From NCBI GenBank assembly GCA_024516155.1, contig JAJJXM010000085.1:1-64000 (forward strand): 64,000 nucleotides of DNA, read 5' to 3'. Origin of the DNA: Pyronema omphalodes. Taxonomy: Eukaryota > Ascomycota > Pezizomycetes > Pezizales > Pyronemataceae. Of the stretch, positions 24,113 to 37,280 are shown in pieces. How positions within the stretch are numbered: the first letter of the stretch is position 1; each line of letters starts with the position of its first letter. The translations under genes were made by a program, and so were the position numbers. The notes under the pieces are model-generated. The model was not told the DNA's origin. It saw only the letters and a program-made list of their open reading frames with translations, and ran no database searches.

Positions 24113-25719
24113 TTACAGCTTCCTCTTCTCAATCGCAACGTAAAGATTCTCCCACCTCGCCATACCTCCGACGACAATAACTCTGGGTTCCTTTCCACCC
24201 TTCTTCACCAACCTCGGTGTGTATCCCTTCAACAACTGTAACGGCGCTTTATACAGCTCCATAAACGAAATGTTCATTCCCATACACTTCCTCGTTCCAT
24301 ATCCAAACGTGAAATCAAACTTCTCAAACTCGGCCGCCTTCTCTGCATCCAACCACCTCTCAGGTCTATACTCCAAAGCGTCTTCACCGTACATATCCTT
24401 GTTTCGCTGTGTTACGAAGGCGTTACAAGAAATCTCCATACCTTCGGGTGCAAACTTTCCATAGAGGTTTAAGCCACCAGGAGGGACAACACGAGGGAAT
24501 ATGTTTGGCGTTGGCGGGCAGAGTCGTAAGGCCTCCTTAACACAGGCGACGTAGTAGGGGCAATGTTGAAGAACCTCATCATACTGGGGAATAGCACTCA
24601 AAGGGGCGTGATCGATTTCTGCGAGAACCTTCTTGAAGTATTTAGGGTTGTTCAGGAGGTAGTACATCAGGGCTTCGAATGCGGTGGCGGTTGTGTCAGC
24701 GCCTCCAAGAAGAACCAGAAGAACTTCGGCCTTGAGGTTCTCCATATCGAGAGACGAACCATCATCATGGGTAATGGCACGGGCGTCGAGGAAAGATTGA
24801 AGCATATCCTTTCTAGGAGCAGCCAGCGGGTTTTCAAGTTCCTTCAAACGAGCAGAAATCAGGTCGTCGCGAATCTTCATGACGTTTCCAACACCGCTGC
24901 CATCGCCGGGCTTGGGGAGCAGAAGAGCTCCAAGACCGGTTTTCTTGAGGAAGTTGGTTAAGGGATGAAGACGTGCCATGACGTTGAAGCTAAGGGCTCC
25001 CTTATGGAAAGACACAATAAGGTCATCAATATCGTAACCCTTCTCTACGAAACCAAGTGGTTTTCCGAAAGCGAGCTCGGAGATGACGTCGTAGGTAAAG
25101 TAGCTTGACCAGGAAGAGTATTCCATTGCCTTGCCAGTGCTTGCAAATTCCTTGTCGAGCTTGGAGATCCATTCAACGACGCGGCTATCGATGAGAGGCT
25201 CAGTGCGCTTGAGGTTGGTCATGGAGTAAGGTGATGCGATGAGCTTCCGGGCTACGACGTGGTCATCGTGAGACTGGATGTTGAAGACTCCGGGGGTCTT
25301 TCCAAAGCCACCGGGACCGTAGTGTTCGGATTTGTCGGCGCGGCGGTGGTAGATTACTGGAAGCATCTTGGGGTCACTGCACATCAGCATGGTGGGCGTA
25401 ACCCTGAAAACCGGTCCTACGATATCTTGTCAGTTATTCAATTTGTTGCAGAAGAAAGCTTGAAGAGCTTACCATATTTTTTGTGAAGCTCGTAAAGGAT
25501 GCTGTATTCATCTCTCTTCAGTAAGTGGTACACAATCCACCATCTGGTAATAGAGGCCCAGAATGGCCCGGGAAATTGAGATAATGGGTGAAAATAGCGT
25601 GTCTTAATGATGCTGTGTAAGATACTCGTAACGAGGACAGCTATCACAGTTGCCGCGATTTGTATTGGAGTGGCTGTTGAATAGGCCAGGTAGACCTGGT
25701 CCAAGGATGTTGACGCCAT
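24113..25719 (-). CDS. cytochrome P450 monooxygenase, ER-anchored
   Basis: Two minus-strand exons, 25719-25473 and 25416-24113, joined across a 56-nt intron, give 516 residues, a normal P450 length. An N-terminal membrane anchor is visible around PIQIAATVIAVLVTSILHSI, followed by a proline hinge LSQFPGPFWASITRWW. The oxygen-binding helix carries GGADTTATAFEALMYYL, the ExxR motif is EALR at about residues 376-379, the PERW motif reads RPERWLD, and the haem loop is FGYGTRKCMG with the thiolate Cys near residue 460. It resembles fungal pisatin-demethylase-like or other secondary-metabolism P450s, but substrate cannot be told from sequence. The nearest gene is the ACC-synthase-like enzyme, 3.3 kb away with a tRNA between, so no tight cluster is evident. 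Confidence 0.95.
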
Positions 25720-27073
25720 ATCAGTTGTTCTTTTGAAAGAACAATAAAAAAATTGCAGCTGTAATTTATGTATCCACTGGGGGCTCGTTTTGAAGGCCGT
25801 TAAAAATCGTCGTGTTGCGATTCATAATCTTTCACCGGTAACAGAGCTAGCGTGATCATCATGTGGAGTATCTGTGGCAGGAAATGTAGGAGATTTTCGT
25901 TACCCTTTCATTGGGATGATTTACCGCAAGTTGCATCAGAGCCACGGAACACTTACGCGAGTGACCGCGTATCAAATTGTTTGATAGCATCCACCGCGAG
26001 TGTTCGTATTTTGGTCTCCAGCCTGACATCGCCAGTGTTATTTCGTAGTTCCTGTGCTTGATACTTTATCTAATTAGAGCAGAGCCGTCCTGAAGATCGT
26101 GAACCAGTTTCCGCGCGATGTATGTATGATACGGTAGTCCTTCGGTAACCAAAGTGATCACAGGCGAAATTTGGAACCGGAGCAGTAGTGTCGAATCCTC
26201 CGAACTTGAAAGACGGCACTTGTTTAGGCTTCGTGAATCCATGCAACGAACTATCATGTCCATGCATTAGACTGGTATATTCGACTCCACTTCCCCCCAC
26301 TCCTGAGAAATCCACTCTCGGATCTTCAAAGTGTTGCTTTGCCGTTGTATTCCGAGCAGCGGGCCCTAGTTGCTAAGAGTTAGTGAAGATGTCGAGCTGT
26401 AAAAATGAAGGGGCATATTACGTTTAGATATTGAAAAGTCAGGGAATTTTGGACACCTTATATCAGCTGGCCTTGGATTGACATGGATTGTGCAGAGTCC
26501 GGAGGCCGCTTTTTGTGCCGTGCGGTGGGGGCTGTTGACAGTGCCGTTCATGATATCGACGTACACAAATGATGTGCATTTATTGTTAGGAATCCTGATC
26601 CGCCAGTGGAACGTAGGTATGGCGCCAATTTTTTTTGCGTCTATGAAATCCGGTGCGCCAAGTTCTGTAAAAAGCTGACATCAAGCGCGATACACGCTCC
26701 TGAGCAATGACGCATGGCCCAATCATTGCTGGTCACGACAGGTACCGTACAGATTAGCTTGCTGTATCGTCTCCAAGGGACATAATTCCGAGAATAGCGT
26801 GTGGTTTTGTGGTGAAGAAGCCTTTGATATCATTTTCTAACAAAGAATGTCGATGCGGTGGAGGTGAGAATGGCCGCATGAGAGCCGACGAGCAAAAATT
26901 GAAAGTTACCCTGCGCCTGCGCGTGCCGAGATAGAAGAGCTCAGAAAGCACTACCACCGTGGGCCTCACAGACGTCACCACTCAAAGATTCACCACACTG
27001 ATATGTACAGCTCTCTAGCATAGATGGTACGTAACAGAGACTTACAAGAACATTTTAAGAGGGAAAGTATTAA

Positions 27074-27385
27074 TTAATCTTTGTAGATGTAGGGACCACG
27101 GCCCTCTATTCCGCTGGCTGAGTTCAATTCTCCCGATAGGGTATTCGGATCGAATGGATAAATAACGGTACATATAGCTTCGTTACGGACAAAAATGCAA
27201 GCAGATTCATGCATCGGTATAAAAAGGCCCGAGTATTCCCTTATTTCAGGCTGTCTTTGCACGACAGCGACAAGGATATCATCAAGATGTTTACCCAGAT
27301 GTTCCTGCATTAATACAACCGGAGAGCTATGCGGGGTACTTCTCGTCACATATGTGCGCCAATTCCCAAGGGTAAATCTATACAT
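27074..27385 (-). CDS. hypothetical ORF, 103 codons (doubtful)
   Basis: An ATG-started frame beginning MYRFTLGNWRTYVTR whose amino-acid mix looks fairly protein-like, but with no recognised domain. It lies head-to-head with the GH3 gene. No intron or conserved motif supports it. Confidence 0.2.
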   Translation of the reverse strand: MYRFTLGNWRTYVTRSTPHSSPVVLMQEHLGKHLDDILVAVVQRQPEIREYSGLFIPMHESACIFVRNEAICTVIYPFDPNTLSGELNSASGIEGRGPYIYKD

Positions 27386-27450
27386 GAAGAAAGAAAAGTC
27401 ATGGCATCTCGGTCTTTTTTAAAGTCACATCTGTGGCTGGTTTTGGTAGA

Positions 27451-27457
27451 TATATAA
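27451..27457 (+). promoter_or_regulatory. TATA-like box of the GH3 gene
   Basis: TATATAA lies 82 nt upstream of the start codon of the GH3 gene. Position and sequence fit a TATA element for an inducible secreted enzyme; this is inference from sequence only. Confidence 0.5.
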
Positions 27458-27486
27458 CTAGACATCTGCAAGCTCAACGAGACGGT

Positions 27487-27501
27487 ATGTGCTGCGTGTA
27501 G
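27487..27501 (+). promoter_or_regulatory. possible uORF or 5'-UTR intron donor
   Basis: An ATG TGC TGC GTG TAG mini-ORF sits 38 nt before the GH3 start. The same bases form a consensus donor (GTATGT at 27485) with a possible acceptor CGCAG at about 27517-27521, though that would be an unusually short intron. Either reading would affect expression; neither is proven. Confidence 0.3.
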
Positions 27502-27538
27502 TTCCTCTGGATCCTCCGCAGTTAATCTCGACGTCAAA

Positions 27539-30069
27539 ATGCGATTCACATCGGCTGCCTTCGCAGGATCCCTCGTGATTGCTGCAGCAGCACAGCAGAG
27601 TGTCGTCAACACTACCTCCTACCAGAAATACCCCTACAAAAATCCTACGCTTTCAGTTGCCGATCGCGTCAAGAACCTACTTTCTTTAATGACCCCCGAA
27701 GAGAAGCTTGGTCAATTGATGCAAGGTGATATTTCTAATTGGCTCAATCCTGATACTGGTGCTTTCAATCGTTCCGGATTGGTAGAAAATATGCGATACA
27801 AGGCTGGCCAGTTTTATGTCGGGTATCCAGTACCTTGGGATTGGTTACAGAGGGAAACGGAACGTGCGCAAAAGTATCTGCTGGAAGAGACGAGACTAGG
27901 GATTCCTGCACTGGTACAGACAGAGGGGATTCATGGGTTCCTTCTTGCAAATGCCACCATCTTCAATTCGCCCATTGCCTATGCCTGCGCTTGGGACCCA
28001 GATTTGGTACACCAATTAGCCGCCGTAGTCGCGAAGGAAGCCAAAGCCCTAGGGGTCAATCACATATTCGCACCCGTGCTCGACCTAGCCCGCGAGTTGA
28101 GATTCGGTCGTGTGGAGGAGATGTTTGGAGAAGACCCGTACCTCACCGGAGAGATTGGTTACGCCTTTGTTCGCGGATTACAAGATAATGGTGTGGCTGC
28201 TACTGTAAAGCATTTCGCCGCATTCGGCACTCCTGAAAACGGCCTTAATACAGCACCAGTACACGGCGGAGAACGAGAACTTCGAAGGACATATCTACAA
28301 CCCTTCAAAAGAGCTATTGTTGATGCTGAGGCTTGGAGTATCATGTCTGCTTATCACAGCTATGACGGTGTTCCGGCTATCACCGATTATCATTTATTGA
28401 CAGAAATTCTGCAGAAAGAGTGGGGGTACAAATACCATGTTATGAGTGACGTATGCAAAGCCGTTTTGTCAATATAATACAATACCGGGGCCTTGGCTAA
28501 TAACATATTACAGGCCGGTGCTACAGATAAGATCTGCAATGACCACGGGCTCTGTCAGAAGGGTGACATGGAAGCCATTACAATGCTCGCATTGACCGCC
28601 GGTAATCATGTCGAAATGGGAGGAGGTTCCTTCAACTACCGTACCATTCCACAACTCCTCGCCAAGGGAACTCTAGACCAGCATTATGTCGACGACGCCG
28701 TATCTCGAGTTCTTATGACCAAATTTAAAATGGGACTCTTCGAAAATCCCATGCCATCTGCACCCCGGGATCAATGGAAAAAACTCATCAACTCTCCTAA
28801 AGCTGTACAATTGGCCCGCCGTATTGATCGAGAAAGCATTGTCCTACTAGAAAACCGCGGCGTGCTACCGTTGAATAAAAAGTCACTCAAGTCGATCGCG
28901 GTAATCGGACCAATGGCGGAAGGCTGGATGAAGTAATTATATCCACTCCCATAGTTGCCAAGCATGCATCACTAATATCTCAACAGCTATGGAGACTACG
29001 TCGTCAAAGGGGCCTCCAAACGCGGCATTACTCCTCTCGCCGGTATTAGATCCGCTCTCTCCAATACAACCGCCAAGGTAACCTACGCCAAAGGTTGTGA
29101 CCGCTGGTCCAACTCTGAATCCGGTTTTCCCGAAGCCATCGCCGCCGCGAAAGCCGCGGAAGTCGCTGTGGTAGTAGTCGGTACTTGGTCCCGTGACCAA
29201 TACGAACTCTGGCAAGGCTTAAATGCCACAACTGGAGGTAAGTACTTAGCTCCCAAGTCCTCCTAAATTCCTATCAAGACGTAGCTAACAAGGATAAAAA
29301 ACCAGAACATGTAGACGTCCACTCTCTGAACCTAGTCGGTGCTCAATCCTCCCTAGTCCGCCAAGTCCTTGAAGCAAACCCAAACACAATCGTAATATTC
29401 TCCTCCGGCAAACCAATTACAGAACCCTGGATTTCCTCCTCCGCCGCTGCTTTACTCCAACAATTTTACCCCTCAGAACAAGGCGGTAACGCTTTAGCAG
29501 ATGTATTATTTGGTGACTATAACCCCTCTGGAAAACTCTCCGTTTCCTTCCCTAGAGATGTTGGTACCATGCCTAGTTATTACGATTACCTAAAAGGTGG
29601 ACGTTCCATTGATCCTGGAATGGTTTATGAGAATGGTACTATGGTATTCGGACATCAATATGTTTTGAATTCTCCTAAGCCGCTTTATGCGTTTGGATAT
29701 GGAAGGAGTTATTCTACATTCGAATTCTCAGGATTGGAGTTGGATAAAAGAAATGCTACAACTACGGATAAGGTAAAGGTTATGGTTAAGGTTAAGAATA
29801 CGAGCAACATAAAGGGAACAGAGGTGGTCCAGGTTTACGTTACGGATAAAGTGGCGAGTGTTGTGGTGCCGAATATGGAGTTGAAGGGGTTTAAAAAGGT
29901 CACGCTGAAGCCGGGAGAGGAAAAAGAGTTGGAAGTGGTAATTGATGTACAACAGCTGGGTGTGTGGAATACTAGGAAGACGTATGAGGTAGAAAAAGGG
30001 GAGTTTGTAGTTAAGGTGGGGGATAGCTCGGATGGGATTAAACAGATGGCGAGTTTCTGGGTGGCGTAA
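27539..30069 (+). CDS. secreted GH3 beta-glucosidase or related glycosidase
   Basis: Hydrolyses terminal beta-linked sugars outside the cell. Four exons, 27539-28450, 28514-28932, 28987-29237 and 29306-30069, give 781 residues. Signal peptide: MRFTSAAFAGSLVIAAAA. The GH3 barrel shows TPEEKLGQLMQGD, TEGIHGFL, APVLDLARELRFGRVEE, FGEDPYLTGEIGYAFVRGLQ and the substrate-binding KHFAAFG. The catalytic nucleophile is Asp304 in YHVMSD|AGATD, exactly at the first exon junction. The second domain has ESIVLLENRGVLPLN and FYPSEQGGNALADVLFGDYNPSGKLSVSFP. A C-terminal fibronectin-III-like domain begins near KNTSNIKGTEVVQVYV. Several NxT/NxS sites suggest glycosylation. It could equally be a beta-xylosidase-like member; substrate is not settled. 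Confidence 0.95.
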
Positions 30070-31744
30070 AGGGAAAGGGAGAGGGGGGGAGGAGGAACGA
30101 CAATGATGGGAAAAGATGAGTGTGAGTGTATGATGTGGTCACATGGAACATAGTACATGATAACAATAAACGAAATATGAATCGTCGTTGGAGCAATTAA
30201 ATTTGATGGATACCATAAAATTCGTTATTCATTCAGCCATAACCACTCAGCAAGAATTAAAACCTTACACTTAAACCCAGGTGATTCCTGTCAAAGAAAA
30301 CAAGAAATACAAAACATCCATGTCAAACTTCCTCCATTATCAAAATAGACTGTAGCGGCGTTATTTCATCGCGAGCGGTGGACAGTGGACATACTAGAGT
30401 TTCTGTAACGGACATATTCGGGAATGCGGTTAGAATAGGATACCATGCATGAACCACTTGGCACTTAAGGTTACTTTTTCGTAAAGGTGTTTTTTTCTTG
30501 TTTGTTTCTTTTACTATGTGTTTATGGTTTATGGGTTTCGTTTATAATTTTTCTTTTTCAAGTTAGGTAGATACAGGGTGTACAGGAGATTGGAGTGCCT
30601 CATCAGATGGCTTAGAACAGGAGGTCGGGTTTCGGATTTTCTTTTGTCCTATATGGGCCTTTTACGCCTTGCTCAGCGTAAGATTTGATAAACGAATAAA
30701 TAGATAAATAAACAAATATAGACTGATAGTCAAGATAATAACATTCCACAGTGTTCAAGGCCGGTTGCCTAAAAACATTGCCTGAAGAAATTGCCTGGCA
30801 AAAATTGCACCGGGGAACATTTTCGGACGCAAAAAACTGGACAACCCAAAATAACTTCGCTAAGGCTTCATGTGAAGCATTCGAGTAATGCTGATTCCAT
30901 GATTCATTCAACCATAATCATTCAGCAAGTACTTCAACCTCCATGCTTAAGCTCAGCAGAGAGTTAATAAATAAATGGCAAAAATATAAAACTCCTCACT
31001 CGAGATTGTCTAGTATCAAAATAAAGTTATAGTCAACAGCCATGTTAATAATTTCCTGTGTGTGTATGTATATTGATTAATTCCTGACCGGAGAATTGAA
31101 CCGGGCAACCAGATAACTTGGTTCGTGTGATTCAAATTTCATGAGAATCATCGAAATCATGTGAACCACCGAGTCTTTGTAAATTCTAGACCATATGACC
31201 TATAGTGCCAAGTATAATGGACAAAAACGTGATTGTTGATTATGTGCTTGATAAGGATTTAGTGATAGATTGTATAGCTGTACGTTTTTCAGAGTTCCAA
31301 GTTGAAAGTCAAAAGAAAATTTAGAGGTCTGAAGGTCCAAAGGATTTATTCGCGCCGCCCAGGACTCCAAAAGTTCAATTCATCCCCCGCGGGTCTCATA
31401 CCACGTTCGAAGTGACATCATTTTGATGGCTAGCTTGAATACAACATGCAATTAGAAATTGAAAAATATGACATCCAAATATCATTACGTTGACTACTTC
31501 AGGCGTATTACATAAATCATACTCGTTGCAGATACTCGTGATTAATCGGATCTCATTACTGTTGGTATTCTTTTCCTTCTTTTGCTGCGCTTGCTTCGCC
31601 TGCATTGCCTCGCTTCACCTCGCTTCGCTGCTTTGCTTCACTCCGCCTTCCGGCTCCGACTGAGACTTGCCTCGCTTCGCCTTCGGCCTCGCTCGCGCCT
31701 CGACTGCACATCGACTTCACCTCGACTTCACCGCCACACCACCA
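30070..31744. other. intergenic stretch
   Basis: Convergent 3' flanks of the GH3 and sedolisin genes. At about 31580-31735 there is a CGCTTCRCCTCGCYT-type low-complexity stretch. No gene is recognised. A tRNA-like fragment at about 31085-31130 is discussed under rejected items. Confidence 0.45.
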
Positions 31745-33575
31745 TTACAATTTCTTCAACTCCTCCCACCTGGGAGTTCCCAAACCGGTGACAGGATCCC
31801 AGCCCTTAACCGCATTCCAACCAGCATCCTTGATAATGCCCGGATTTCCGGCGATTTTCTCCGACCATCTAGTTCCATCACAGCCTGTACTTTTTCCAAC
31901 GGTAATGTCTGTGAAGGCTTGAGGGTTCGCGTAGAGAAGCTAGCGGGTGTTAGTATTACTTCCATTTCATACTGCCATTGAGATGATGATCATAGTGACA
32001 TACCGGATTCAAAAATCCCAACTGCTTCTTTCCCACTGACAACCGATAATCGTTCAACAAGGTAACAATCCCCGCAAACGCCGGAGCACTCGCAGAAGTT
32101 CCTCCGATGTTATAAGTACTTCCATTCAGAACGACTTGATAATTATTAGCCTGCGCAGCTACATCGGGAAATCCTCTTCCAGTTTTGTTAAAATACTGTT
32201 CGAACGGTTTCCAAACATCGGAATGCTCTTTGAAGTAGGTTTTAATAGCTCGCTTCTGGTACCATGGTTGCTCCCAGGTATCGGAGAAACCTCCGGATGA
32301 GAAATAAATTGCGGATTCTGGCTCGACGTTACGAGTTCCTCCGACGGAAGTAACCCAGGGACACGCAGCGGGGAATACGGGGAGGAATTTGGTCGTGTTT
32401 TTGCCATCGTTGGATAAACAGGACCAACCGGGACCAGAGTCACCGGAGGAGAAAATTACGGATACTCCTCGCGCTCCTAATCGTGCGTAGAGGTTACAGA
32501 CACTGGTTCGGTAGCTTAGGGGAACGGTTTGTTCGGATTCTCCATAGGAGGTGGAAATAACAGCTGGGAGTTTATCTTGCTTTAGGACGAATTCAAGAAA
32601 CTCGAGATATGGTTCTGAATCATTGGTGGTAACGTCAAGATCCGGAACGAAAGGAGGACGTCCGGCGGTGGTGTAAAAGGTTGCGTTTGCTGGTGCGGCA
32701 ATACCAATGGCATATTGAACATCCAGATTTGCTTCAGCGATGTCGTTGATGTTTTTAACGGTTTGTAGGTTTTGACCTCCGTTTATAGAGGTGACAGAGA
32801 AGTTTGCTCCAACTGCCGAAGGAACGTATTTTTTGAGAAATGTATCCAGGTCGGCGTATTGTGCGTATTGCTCAAGGAATCCGGTGATACCGATATCTGA
32901 CCTTCCACCGGATTTATATCCTGCAAACCCGTAGAGTTCCGCAAGACATTCTACGGTGACGGTTTGGTTGTTACATTTTGAGAAACCAGTGACAGGAGAG
33001 GCGATCCTCATTTTTTCTGCCGCGACGTCGTTTTCGTAAACTCTCACAGGTGGCTTATGAGTAGAATGCATAGGTCGTAGTCCAAACATGGTTGTTGGCT
33101 GAACCATAGCAAGGTATTTCTTCACCTCAGATGGCACGGAATATTGTAGAGTTCGAACTACGGATTTTCCTTCTTCGTTGGTGAAGGTTGAATATCTTGT
33201 TTTCAAGAGGGACTCGGCTTGGGAAACGGTAAGTTTCACTTTGATAACGTCGTTGGAAATATCGTAAGGAAGCTGAGAGGCTTTTAGCCAATCAACTACG
33301 GTGGTGACAGCGCCGTCAATGGGCGACGTGAACCGGAGAAGTGTTTGTTGACTGTGATGATCTCCATATCTTACATGCGCAGGATCGGAGATTTGGATGA
33401 GCTCTTCTTCTAAGGCTGCTTCGTGTGTTTTCAGGTGGAAGCGGAGGGTTAATGGAGCTGAGGCAGGTGCAGCGGAAAGCTGTGTCCAGCCTTCTGGGAT
33501 AGAGGGAAGGGCCTCAAAAATGCCATAGCTGGCTAAGACGGATGGTAAAAGACTGAGGAGGACGGAGAGACGCAT
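31745..33575 (-). CDS. secreted sedolisin (tripeptidyl-peptidase-like serine-carboxyl peptidase, S53)
   Basis: Two minus-strand exons, 33575-32004 and 31939-31745, joined across a 64-nt intron, encode 588 residues. Signal peptide: MRLSVLLSLLPSVLAS. A large propeptide (to about residue 200) contains TLRFHLKTHEAALEEELIQI and YGDHHSQQTLLRF. In the mature enzyme the catalytic Glu and Asp are in EANLDVQYAIG, the oxyanion region is ISTSYGESEQTVPLSY, followed by FSSGDSGPGWSC, and the nucleophile Ser is in GGTSASAPAFAGI. The short second exon supplies the calcium-site end GWDPVTGLGTP. The family works at acid pH and releases tripeptides or cuts proteins extracellularly. A TATA-like tract lies about 65-75 nt upstream. 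Confidence 0.95.
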
Positions 33576-33638
33576 CGTTTTCAGACGAGAGCGGGCTGCT
33601 GAGGAGGGGAGCGGAAAACAAAATGGGCGGGGTGGTGG

Positions 33639-33649
33639 ATATATATATT
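33639..33649 (-). promoter_or_regulatory. TATA-like box of the sedolisin gene
   Basis: An alternating AT run (ATATATATATT) sits about 65-75 nt upstream of the sedolisin start, a usual place for a TATA element. Inference only. Confidence 0.45.
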
Positions 33650-36600
33650 CCCAGCGATGGTTATGTAGGGCTCCATCGACGGGATTTGTTACTTATGCGA
33701 AAGCTACTCGCCAATTGGGTTCCTTGCGGCATTGTCTCAAAGGAGAAGCAGATATTGGTTGTTGACAAAAAGAATTCCGGGCATGAGATGCGCCCTGATC
33801 TGATATTCAGAATAAATCTCCTTTCTTGGCTGTGATGTTAAGCTTTTTATCCGGGCACAACAAGGATGGTGCATAAAGTGCTATGAGATGTCGCGGTTAT
33901 CGGCCACAGCACATGGATCAGGCAGTTACATGGCAGGGTAAATTAGAATTGAGCTGACGGAGGTCCGAATGTTAGGAATTGTGCTGAGAAAGGGCAATCA
34001 CAGAAATAGGCATAGGTGAGTACCGTATGTACTGTATGGCACCATACTCTAGAGAATTACTTCATGTGATGTAGATCGGTCGTTCCTCAAGCTGAGATAT
34101 TCTTAATTTATCCCACTCACGCGACATTATTGGCTGAGTTGTGGATGAAGGTACTTACGGAATGTGGCGGTTTGCGAGGTCGGAAGTCTTGCGATGTCTT
34201 GCAAAGTCTCGAACTCTCCGAAGTATAATGCACCTCCTAGCCTTATGGGGGTTTGCGGAGAGACAAAAGAGACAAAAATGATCAAAATGATCACCCAAAC
34301 TGAGACATCCACACGTGTACCTCGACCGTTCGCGTTTGTGGAGCGCGCCGATCACTTGGCGGAACCTCATAAAAACTGGTAAAGCCATGCGACGATGCCG
34401 AAAGCTTATCTGCAAACTAGAGTTATCGTAAAAGCACAGTGATTTTGATGTCATCATTGAAACATATTTATGCGCCAAGTATGTCCCGCAATAACAACAC
34501 TCAACTTCAGCAATGCAACAATGGAATTCACCGGGGAAATTTCTATATTCTCCCACTTGTCCCAATTTATGGAGCCTTCTCTCGCGTGTAAGGGACAAAA
34601 GTGTAGTATGTACCCCGCTCGTTCGAACGCTGACATATACTCCACAAGACGAAGAGGCTTGTCAAAAACATCCAACAAACAACCCTATTTCCAACCTCCA
34701 CTTCAACATCGCTTCTAGAGCCCTCGCATTTGTTCATGACCTCCCAACCTTCCCACGTTAATTGGCTGTCGTAAAAATTACCCAGGAAGAAAAGAAACCA
34801 GAGGCAAATTACTGCATCACATCTCCTCATTTTGTGCCACAGTCTACCTGTAACATCTCTATTCTATGGACAGTGGCTCAACTTCAATTTCGTGCTCTTC
34901 CATACATAGCCACTGGAAGCCCTGGGTCCGGAAGCCTCTGTAGATAGAGTCGGTAACACTAGGCGAAGCCGAGGAGTCCGGGGTAGTGACATGACCGTGG
35001 TGTATACATATGCTCAATCGATTACGGGAGCCTCCGCCCCTAAATTCTAATCTATGGTGACACCATAAAAGCCCTGCTTATGGATGTAGTACATAAACAT
35101 CGGGAGAGAAGATGAGATGGAAGGTCTTCTTCCCCAAGATACCCTGCAAGTTACTAATCACAAAATCAATAATCAGTAATCATCAATTCAAACCACAATC
35201 TAAATCTCGGGAACAACGAATTACGACGGAAGTTATGGGAGTTATGGAACTCGCCTATGTATATAAAAGAAATTGCCTACTGTTGAGGAAGTCGCCATTG
35301 TGAGGAGGCGAGGGGTCATAGTTACTGTAATAAGGTGCCGAGGTTTGAGTTACCGGCTCACCGTAGGGTAGGGTTTTGTCCTGGAGAAGGTATTAGGGAA
35401 GATAAAGGAAGGAAGCACGCCTGGACATGGGTTATGTTGAGGGCGTTATACCTGCAGTATTTTTCCTCTGGTAATAGCCGGGGACTTTGAGATAAACTCC
35501 TATGTCAGACAACATCAATGCTGGGTAATTGAAGTCGGCTTCTTTATCAAGTGGTTACGGTGTTATTTAATTGCGTAGAAGACCTGTGGATTGTTGTCGT
35601 TGCTATTCACACTGTGTTGAAAAGATGGAGATGGAGGATGGCGAATGAATTCATTACGAACGAGCAAGTTCAGAGAGCTAGAGAAACAACCCAGATATAG
35701 GGCATCTATGGCAGTTCCACTTGCCAGTAGAACACTCCCAATAAGCAACCTCTAATACACACTGTGCACTTAAGTATACTTTTAAGACGATATCCGATAA
35801 TGGTTTTTGAATTCTGGTTCATTTTCTTTGTTTCTACCATAAGCTTGGTCGGAGGATATCAAAAACTTTGATCCCCATGATGTGCGCCGTTATGCACTAT
35901 ATAAAACGGAAGTAATACCTACTACCATGATTTCAAACGTCCAGTGATCCAATGTGAGGCAAAATAGCATTGATTGCAAAAGTTTTCGGAGGGGACGCGA
36001 TGAATCATGATTTATGATATATACCAAGGAACAAAAACACCAAGTTCGGTCCAAGACCCATACTCTAGCCTATACCCGCCAGAGCATGCTCAGGTACCCG
36101 AGTTAGCCTGATAGGATTATGGGAAGTTCTCTACTATTCATACAGCCTCATTCGTTATAGTGACTTGCCACCAGTCGGTCCACTCTGCATAATTTATCCT
36201 TCCTATGGTCATTGGTTTGCGGTTTTCGTATGGAGACGTTGATATGGAAAGTAACATGGTAGTGGGGTTCACAGGGATTATCGGGTATGATTGGGCATCT
36301 GATTACCCCTAGTTGGATGAAATTAGCGTAGATTATATCACTGAAATACGTGAACTCTCTACATACAGTAGAAGAGCTCTCGGTCGAGAGATAAGCTATG
36401 AAGGCCCTATGAAATTCATGTATATTGCGATAGGTCAAACCAATGGAAGAGTGCATTTAAGTGTTGCCTATTTTATTTTTTCAATGTGCAAATAAGAATA
36501 TAGAAATAACGGGTTCATTGTGTATTCGGGTACACAAACTCGACTGTCTGAACTACGCCTTCCGAACACTGAAACTAACCCGGCCTTTTGATGTAGTCTC

Positions 36601-37147
36601 CATGTCACTATCCACTTCCATCATCCACTGTGAATTGTAGAGAATATTGAAACTTTCTTGGAGGTCCCCACGCAGCAACTCGAAAATCTTCAGTCTTTTC
36701 TGAGTTTGTCCGATTTTCCCAATGGTACGTACCCAAAACTTTGCCCGCATGAATAAACCCAGAGCGTCCTGAAAAGCGCAATATTATTTACTGAAAAGTA
36801 CTTTGCATAGCTCGAATGTACATACGGGCGTGATTCCATGCCAGGAAACACCAAATCGTGAGGAAAGGCTCCCGAACTTCCGAAAGACGAGTTTGCCAAG
36901 CCAGGAGTTCCGGCCCGGATAATTCTCTCTCCGCCAAAATATGAGGTTTTCCTAGATATACAGCTGGCGATTCAATATCGCATAAATACGATTGCACGCT
37001 TCTAAAATGGTTCTCGGTATTAGTTATTCCATGGTAGATTAAACGTCATCCGACGATGGCGACTTCCAATATTTGTCCGGGAGGGCTGTATAGCAATTGC
37101 CGTTGAAATAGTGTTTTCTTTCGAAGAGGAGAAACGGAAGGGACAGT

Positions 37148-37157
37148 GTATAAATAT
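37148..37157 (+). promoter_or_regulatory. TATA box of the AA9 gene
   Basis: GTATAAATAT lies about 125 nt upstream of the AA9 start codon used here. An in-frame ATG at 37200 would add 27 residues ahead of the signal peptide, so the downstream ATG at 37281 is preferred. Confidence 0.5.
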
Positions 37158-37280
37158 CTTGGCTCTCGGGCTATTCGCTTTGAATAAAGCGAGCCAGCTA
37201 TGATAATTCAGTATATAACACCGCTACCTATTCTGTCATTTGCTAGTTCAAAGCTAACTATTCCTACAACAAATACCAAA

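Larger units (their letters stand above)
25720..27538. other. intergenic stretch
   Basis: Upstream regions of P450 and GH3. Many short ORFs occur on both strands, none recognisable except the weak candidate at 27074-27385. Confidence 0.45.
33576..37280. other. 3.7-kb gene-free stretch
   Basis: AT-rich unique DNA between the sedolisin and AA9 promoters. ORFs are under 150 codons and none reads like a known protein; I see no tRNA or repeat. Confidence 0.45.

Noticed and set aside
31085..31130. tRNA-like T-arm and anticodon-like stem on the minus strand (GGTTCAATTCTCC)
   Set aside because: No acceptor stem or D arm pairs with it and the anticodon loop lacks U33. At best a decayed fragment.
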